Below are positions 60,873 through 64,000 of a stretch of 64,000 nucleotides of DNA, in pieces. The notes under the pieces were generated by a model, which saw only the letters and a program-made list of their open reading frames with translations, did not search any database and had not been told where the DNA came from. Made by a program: the position numbers and the translations under genes. The stretch's first letter is position 1; each line of letters opens with the position of its first letter. Source of the DNA: Shewanella sp. AS1 (GTDB lineage: Bacteria > Pseudomonadota > Gammaproteobacteria > Enterobacterales > Shewanellaceae). The DNA is taken from the NCBI RefSeq assembly GCF_021412565.1, contig NZ_JAKCLJ010000007.1, forward strand, positions 62,001 to 126,000. The letters run 5' to 3'.

Positions 60873-63182
60873 ATGTCATCAGAAGCGGATACCAGAGCAA
60901 ATTATATTGATCCAGCGTTGAAAGCTGCGCACTGGCAACCTAATAATATCATTCGTGAATATTATTTTACTGATGGTCGTAAGCTGGCTAAAAGTGTGCG
61001 AGGCCGCCGTTGTTTCGTCGATTATCTGCTCCATAAAGATAGCCGTCATCTTGCAGTTGTTGAAGCAAAAAAAGAATCTGAACATCCAACCAAAGGTCTT
61101 CAACAAGCCATCGACTATGCCAAGAAGCTACTTGTTCGCTTTGTCTATTCAAGCAACGGCAAACAAACCTATGAGTTCGACTTAGAAACTGGTAAAGGCG
61201 ACTACATCGAGTTTTACCCAACACCACAAGAGCTTGAAAACCGCTACGCGGGTGTTAATTCGGATCTAGGCCAGCAGCTTCGCAATGTGCCCTTTCATTT
61301 AGAAGGCGCCATGAAGCCGCGTTATTACCAAGAATTAGCGGTACATGCTGCTACGGATGCAATTGGTAAAGGTAAGCCGCGAGTGTTGTTAACGCTGGCA
61401 ACGGGCACAGGTAAAACTTTTATTGCTTTTCAAATAGTCCATAAACTGTTCCAGTCTCGATGGAACAAAGAATCTCCGGGTACACGCAGGCCACGAATTT
61501 TGTTTTTAGCCGATCGCAATATTTTGGCCGATCAAGCGATTAACACTTTCAATCCATATGAAAAAGATCTCATCAAAATAAACGGAGAAGAGGTACGCAA
61601 GCGTGGCGGTATCGTGCCGACCAATGCACATATCTTTTTTGCTATCTACCAAGCCATTGCTGAGCGAGAAAACATTGAAGGCTATTACAAAGCCTATCCA
61701 AGTGATTTTTTCGATCTGGTGATGATTGATGAGTGTCACCGTGGCAGCGCCAATGAGGCGGGCTCATGGCGAGCCATACTCGATCATTTTGGTAGTGCCG
61801 TGCATGTAGGTTTAACAGCAACACCCAAACGTGAAGCCAACGTTGATACCTATGATTACTTTGGCACACCAGCATTTGAATACTCATTAAAAGATGGCAT
61901 CAACGATGGTTTCTTAACGCCTTACCGCGTCAAGCGGGTGCGGACCAACCTAGACGAGCTGGTGTTAACTAAAGACGATCAAGTGGTCGAAGGCGAGTCT
62001 GGGCAAGATGTCTATCAGGTAGAAGATTACGACAAAAAGATCATTGTTGATGAGCGTACAGAGCTTGTCGCAAAAGCTATTTTGGACAATATCAACCCAT
62101 TAGAAAAAACCATCGTATTTTGCGAAAACCAGAACCATGCGCTCACAATGCGCGACATGATAAACAAAAACAAAAAAGTAAAAGACCCGCACTACTGTGT
62201 GCGAGTGACCAGTGATGAAGGCAAAGTTGGCCGCGAACTACTGGAAAAATTTCAGGATAACGATAAAGATATCCCCACCATCATTACCTCATCGCAAATG
62301 CTTACCACTGGGGTTGATGCCCGTAACGTGCGCAATGTCGTGCTCGACAGAACCGTGGGCTCAATGGTGGAATTTAAGCAAATTGTAGGTCGTGGAACCC
62401 GTGTTTTTGATGGTAAAGATTACTTTACCATTGTCGATTTTCGCGGAGCAACAAACAAATTCTACGACAATGACTGGGATGGTGAACCTGAAGCGCCTGA
62501 CCCAGGGGGGACAGGAGAGCCAACTCCTCCACCTTATAACCCTAGACCACCAGTAGAAGGTCCACTACCGGAACCCGGCGTGCCAAAACCCCGACTAAAA
62601 GTGAAGCTAGGGAAGCATCGTGAACTCAAAGTGATTGATGTTGAAACCCGATATATCGATGAAAACGGAAAGCCACTCACGGCTCAGGAATTTGTTGAGA
62701 GGCTGATTAGCCAGCTGCCGGGGCTCTTCAAATCGGTTGAAGAACTAATAAAGATTTGGTCTGACCCTGATGAGCGCGAAACTTTGCTCGGCAAACTCGT
62801 ACAAGCAGGCTTCGATAAAGAGCAACTTGCGACTCTACGTCGAATGTTTGAAGCAGAAGAGTGCGATATCTTCGATCTGCTGGCTTTTTTAGCCTTTGAA
62901 CAGCCCATGGCAACCCGTAAAGCTCGCGCAGATCAAGTTCGTGCTAACAGTGCCTTCTTTAATCAGTACCGGCAAGAAAAGGCCAAGCAGTTTTTACACT
63001 TTGTGCTGAACCGCTATGAACAAACAGGCAGTACCGAGTTATCCCGCGAGCGCTTACCTGCACTTATCGAGCTGTCAGGGTTGGGCACAGTGAAAGACGC
63101 TTCAACAGCATTCGGTGGAAAGCCAGCCTATTTGTTGGCGGCTTTTAAACAATTACAACAACAGCTTTATCATGTGAATTAA
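60873..63182 (+). CDS. hsdR: Type I restriction enzyme R subunit (EcoEI-like HsdR)
   Basis: The 769-residue motor and nuclease subunit of a type I restriction system translocates and cuts unmodified DNA. The N-terminal nuclease domain shows the PD-(D/E)xK pattern FVDYLL with VVEAKKES (about residues 52-75). Superfamily 2 helicase motifs follow: ATGTGKT (about 174-180), IDECHRGS (about 285), LTATPKR and QIVGRGTRVF. An EcoEI-type C-terminal domain covers about 595-765. A Pro-rich linker (about 545-575) separates motor and C-terminal parts. The ATG at 60873 has GAGGA eight bases upstream; ATG 60858 lacks one. The AAA ATPase gene begins one base after its stop. Confidence 0.92.
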   Translation: MSSEADTRANYIDPALKAAHWQPNNIIREYYFTDGRKLAKSVRGRRCFVDYLLHKDSRHLAVVEAKKESEHPTKGLQQAIDYAKKLLVRFVYSSNGKQTYEFDLETGKGDYIEFYPTPQELENRYAGVNSDLGQQLRNVPFHLEGAMKPRYYQELAVHAATDAIGKGKPRVLLTLATGTGKTFIAFQIVHKLFQSRWNKESPGTRRPRILFLADRNILADQAINTFNPYEKDLIKINGEEVRKRGGIVPTNAHIFFAIYQAIAERENIEGYYKAYPSDFFDLVMIDECHRGSANEAGSWRAILDHFGSAVHVGLTATPKREANVDTYDYFGTPAFEYSLKDGINDGFLTPYRVKRVRTNLDELVLTKDDQVVEGESGQDVYQVEDYDKKIIVDERTELVAKAILDNINPLEKTIVFCENQNHALTMRDMINKNKKVKDPHYCVRVTSDEGKVGRELLEKFQDNDKDIPTIITSSQMLTTGVDARNVRNVVLDRTVGSMVEFKQIVGRGTRVFDGKDYFTIVDFRGATNKFYDNDWDGEPEAPDPGGTGEPTPPPYNPRPPVEGPLPEPGVPKPRLKVKLGKHRELKVIDVETRYIDENGKPLTAQEFVERLISQLPGLFKSVEELIKIWSDPDERETLLGKLVQAGFDKEQLATLRRMFEAEECDIFDLLAFLAFEQPMATRKARADQVRANSAFFNQYRQEKAKQFLHFVLNRYEQTGSTELSRERLPALIELSGLGTVKDASTAFGGKPAYLLAAFKQLQQQLYHVN

Positions 63183-63183
63183 A

Positions 63184-64000
63184 ATGGAACTAACACTAGC
63201 GCCTAACCCGCTGCATAACCAGCGCCAAGCCCTGCATATCAACAAAGTAGCGACCTTGATTGGTGAAAATGGCAGCGGTAAGTCCAGCATCTTGCAGTCA
63301 GTATTTGAAGAGCGGTTAAACAAACGCGCACATCACCACCTAAATGTGGTGTGCTTTTCTTCAGGGCAGAATGAAAACTACTCTGAAAAGTTTGGTGTTT
63401 ACTTAAAACGCGAACGTCAAGCGGGTAGAGGGTTAGGCTTAGAGTGCCTTTACTTTGACAAGCCCTGGTCAAAATTACTCATTTTCCTCGCAACGGCGAC
63501 TAAGCGTAGTGGCAAAGTTCGTTCATTTTTGCGCGAACGAGGCTATGTTACTGAATCGGCATTTGAAGGTGATGACCAAACTACCTGCTTAAAATGCGCA
63601 TTCAAGATTGATAAAAATTATGTCAATCGAGTTCAAGACGCTCTGAAGCGTGAAGAAAGTGGTGAGGTTGATACGCTACGAAATACGCCCTATTTCCGTT
63701 CATTAGATAGCTTCATCAACACATTTGTTTCAAATGACTATGAGTTTGAGCAACCGCTACGTAAGCGAACTATTGAAATACCAGCAAGCAGATTGATCGA
63801 TGTTTCGTTCGATTACCCAAGACAGCCACAAGCTGGTGAAGAGGGTATAGAAGCTGGTGAAGCAAATGCCCAGGCTCAAAATATAGCGTTTGACCCTGAA
63901 GTGAGCTTTTTTACCCAAGCGGCGGATAACGATTACTTCATAGACAAACAAGGCTACAAACTCGTTTTTAAAGATGGAATAGAGCTTGACCAGTTAAGCG
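63184..64000 (+). CDS. Restriction-associated AAA ATPase (5' part, runs off the window)
   Basis: The first 272 residues are visible; the frame stays open to the window end. It begins MELTLAPNPLHNQRQALHIN and has a Walker A GENGSGKSS at about residues 28-36, as in SMC/ABC-like AAA ATPases. A CxxC follows at CLKCAFK (about residue 140), then acidic and Gly-Glu-rich segments (about 222-240). Walker B is not yet reached. It recalls 'restriction system-associated AAA family ATPase' proteins placed between hsdR and hsdM/S, but I cannot verify this. Only one base separates it from hsdR, so it is probably co-translated. Confidence 0.75.
   Translation, partial: MELTLAPNPLHNQRQALHINKVATLIGENGSGKSSILQSVFEERLNKRAHHHLNVVCFSSGQNENYSEKFGVYLKRERQAGRGLGLECLYFDKPWSKLLIFLATATKRSGKVRSFLRERGYVTESAFEGDDQTTCLKCAFKIDKNYVNRVQDALKREESGEVDTLRNTPYFRSLDSFINTFVSNDYEFEQPLRKRTIEIPASRLIDVSFDYPRQPQAGEEGIEAGEANAQAQNIAFDPEVSFFTQAADNDYFIDKQGYKLVFKDGIELDQLS

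Overview
The window looks like a chromosomal segment of a Shewanella-type marine gammaproteobacterium. This is inferred from gene content and order: duplicated Cys-type formate dehydrogenase operons with the DUF3305/DUF3306/TorD accessory set, a coxBA-ctaG-coxC plus SURF1-ctaA-cyoE-SCO block, fabR divergent from a delta-9 type desaturase, and a lexA-sulA operon. No rRNA, tRNA or CRISPR array was seen.

Layout. 1-3.8 kb (minus strand): a CNMP/CBS/DUF294 protein, an HTH regulator fused to a molybdate-binding-like domain, and fdhD. 3.8-18 kb (plus): formate dehydrogenase locus. A sigma-54 type promoter precedes DUF3305, DUF3306, a four-cluster ferredoxin and a TorD chaperone. Two complete enzyme operons follow (TAT peptide, fdhA, fdhB, fdhC), each closed by a terminator. 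The two fdhA genes are nearly identical and colinear, while their ends and fdhC are diverged. 18-25.7 kb: a small exported protein, a class II fumarase-type lyase, a HemN-like radical SAM protein, a YedJ-type HD protein, a PfkB kinase, a predicted PhoB-driven small RNA, a DUF4870 protein and ETF-ubiquinone oxidoreductase. 25.7-31.5 kb: a Moco riboswitch, moaABCDE and modABC, which supply the cofactor that both formate dehydrogenases need.

31.5-41 kb: a PepSY/response regulator/histidine kinase operon (the kinase apparently begins at an ATT codon), a pseudouridine synthase, YqaE, an M14 peptidase, nfuA, a MATE exporter and a polysaccharide deacetylase. 41-49.6 kb: cytochrome c oxidase structural and assembly genes on the minus strand. 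49.9-57.9 kb: sulA-lexA with an SOS box, yrfG, nudE, cysQ, an acetyltransferase, an LplT-like transporter carrying a degenerate acyltransferase domain, then mnmH-selD. 58-60 kb: desaturase and fabR sharing a palindromic operator.

60-64 kb is an accessory island: an AlpA-like regulator with an early amber codon and an eight-copy 9-bp repeat inserted in its DNA-binding fold, a type I restriction HsdR subunit, and an AAA ATPase that runs off the window.

The main theme is formate- and molybdenum-dependent respiration: cofactor synthesis, molybdate import, FdhD sulfuration, TorD-type maturation and Tat export converge on two periplasmic formate dehydrogenases. The least described items are the Pho-box small RNA, the repeat-expanded AlpA gene, the gene-converted fdhA pair, and the start of the restriction island.
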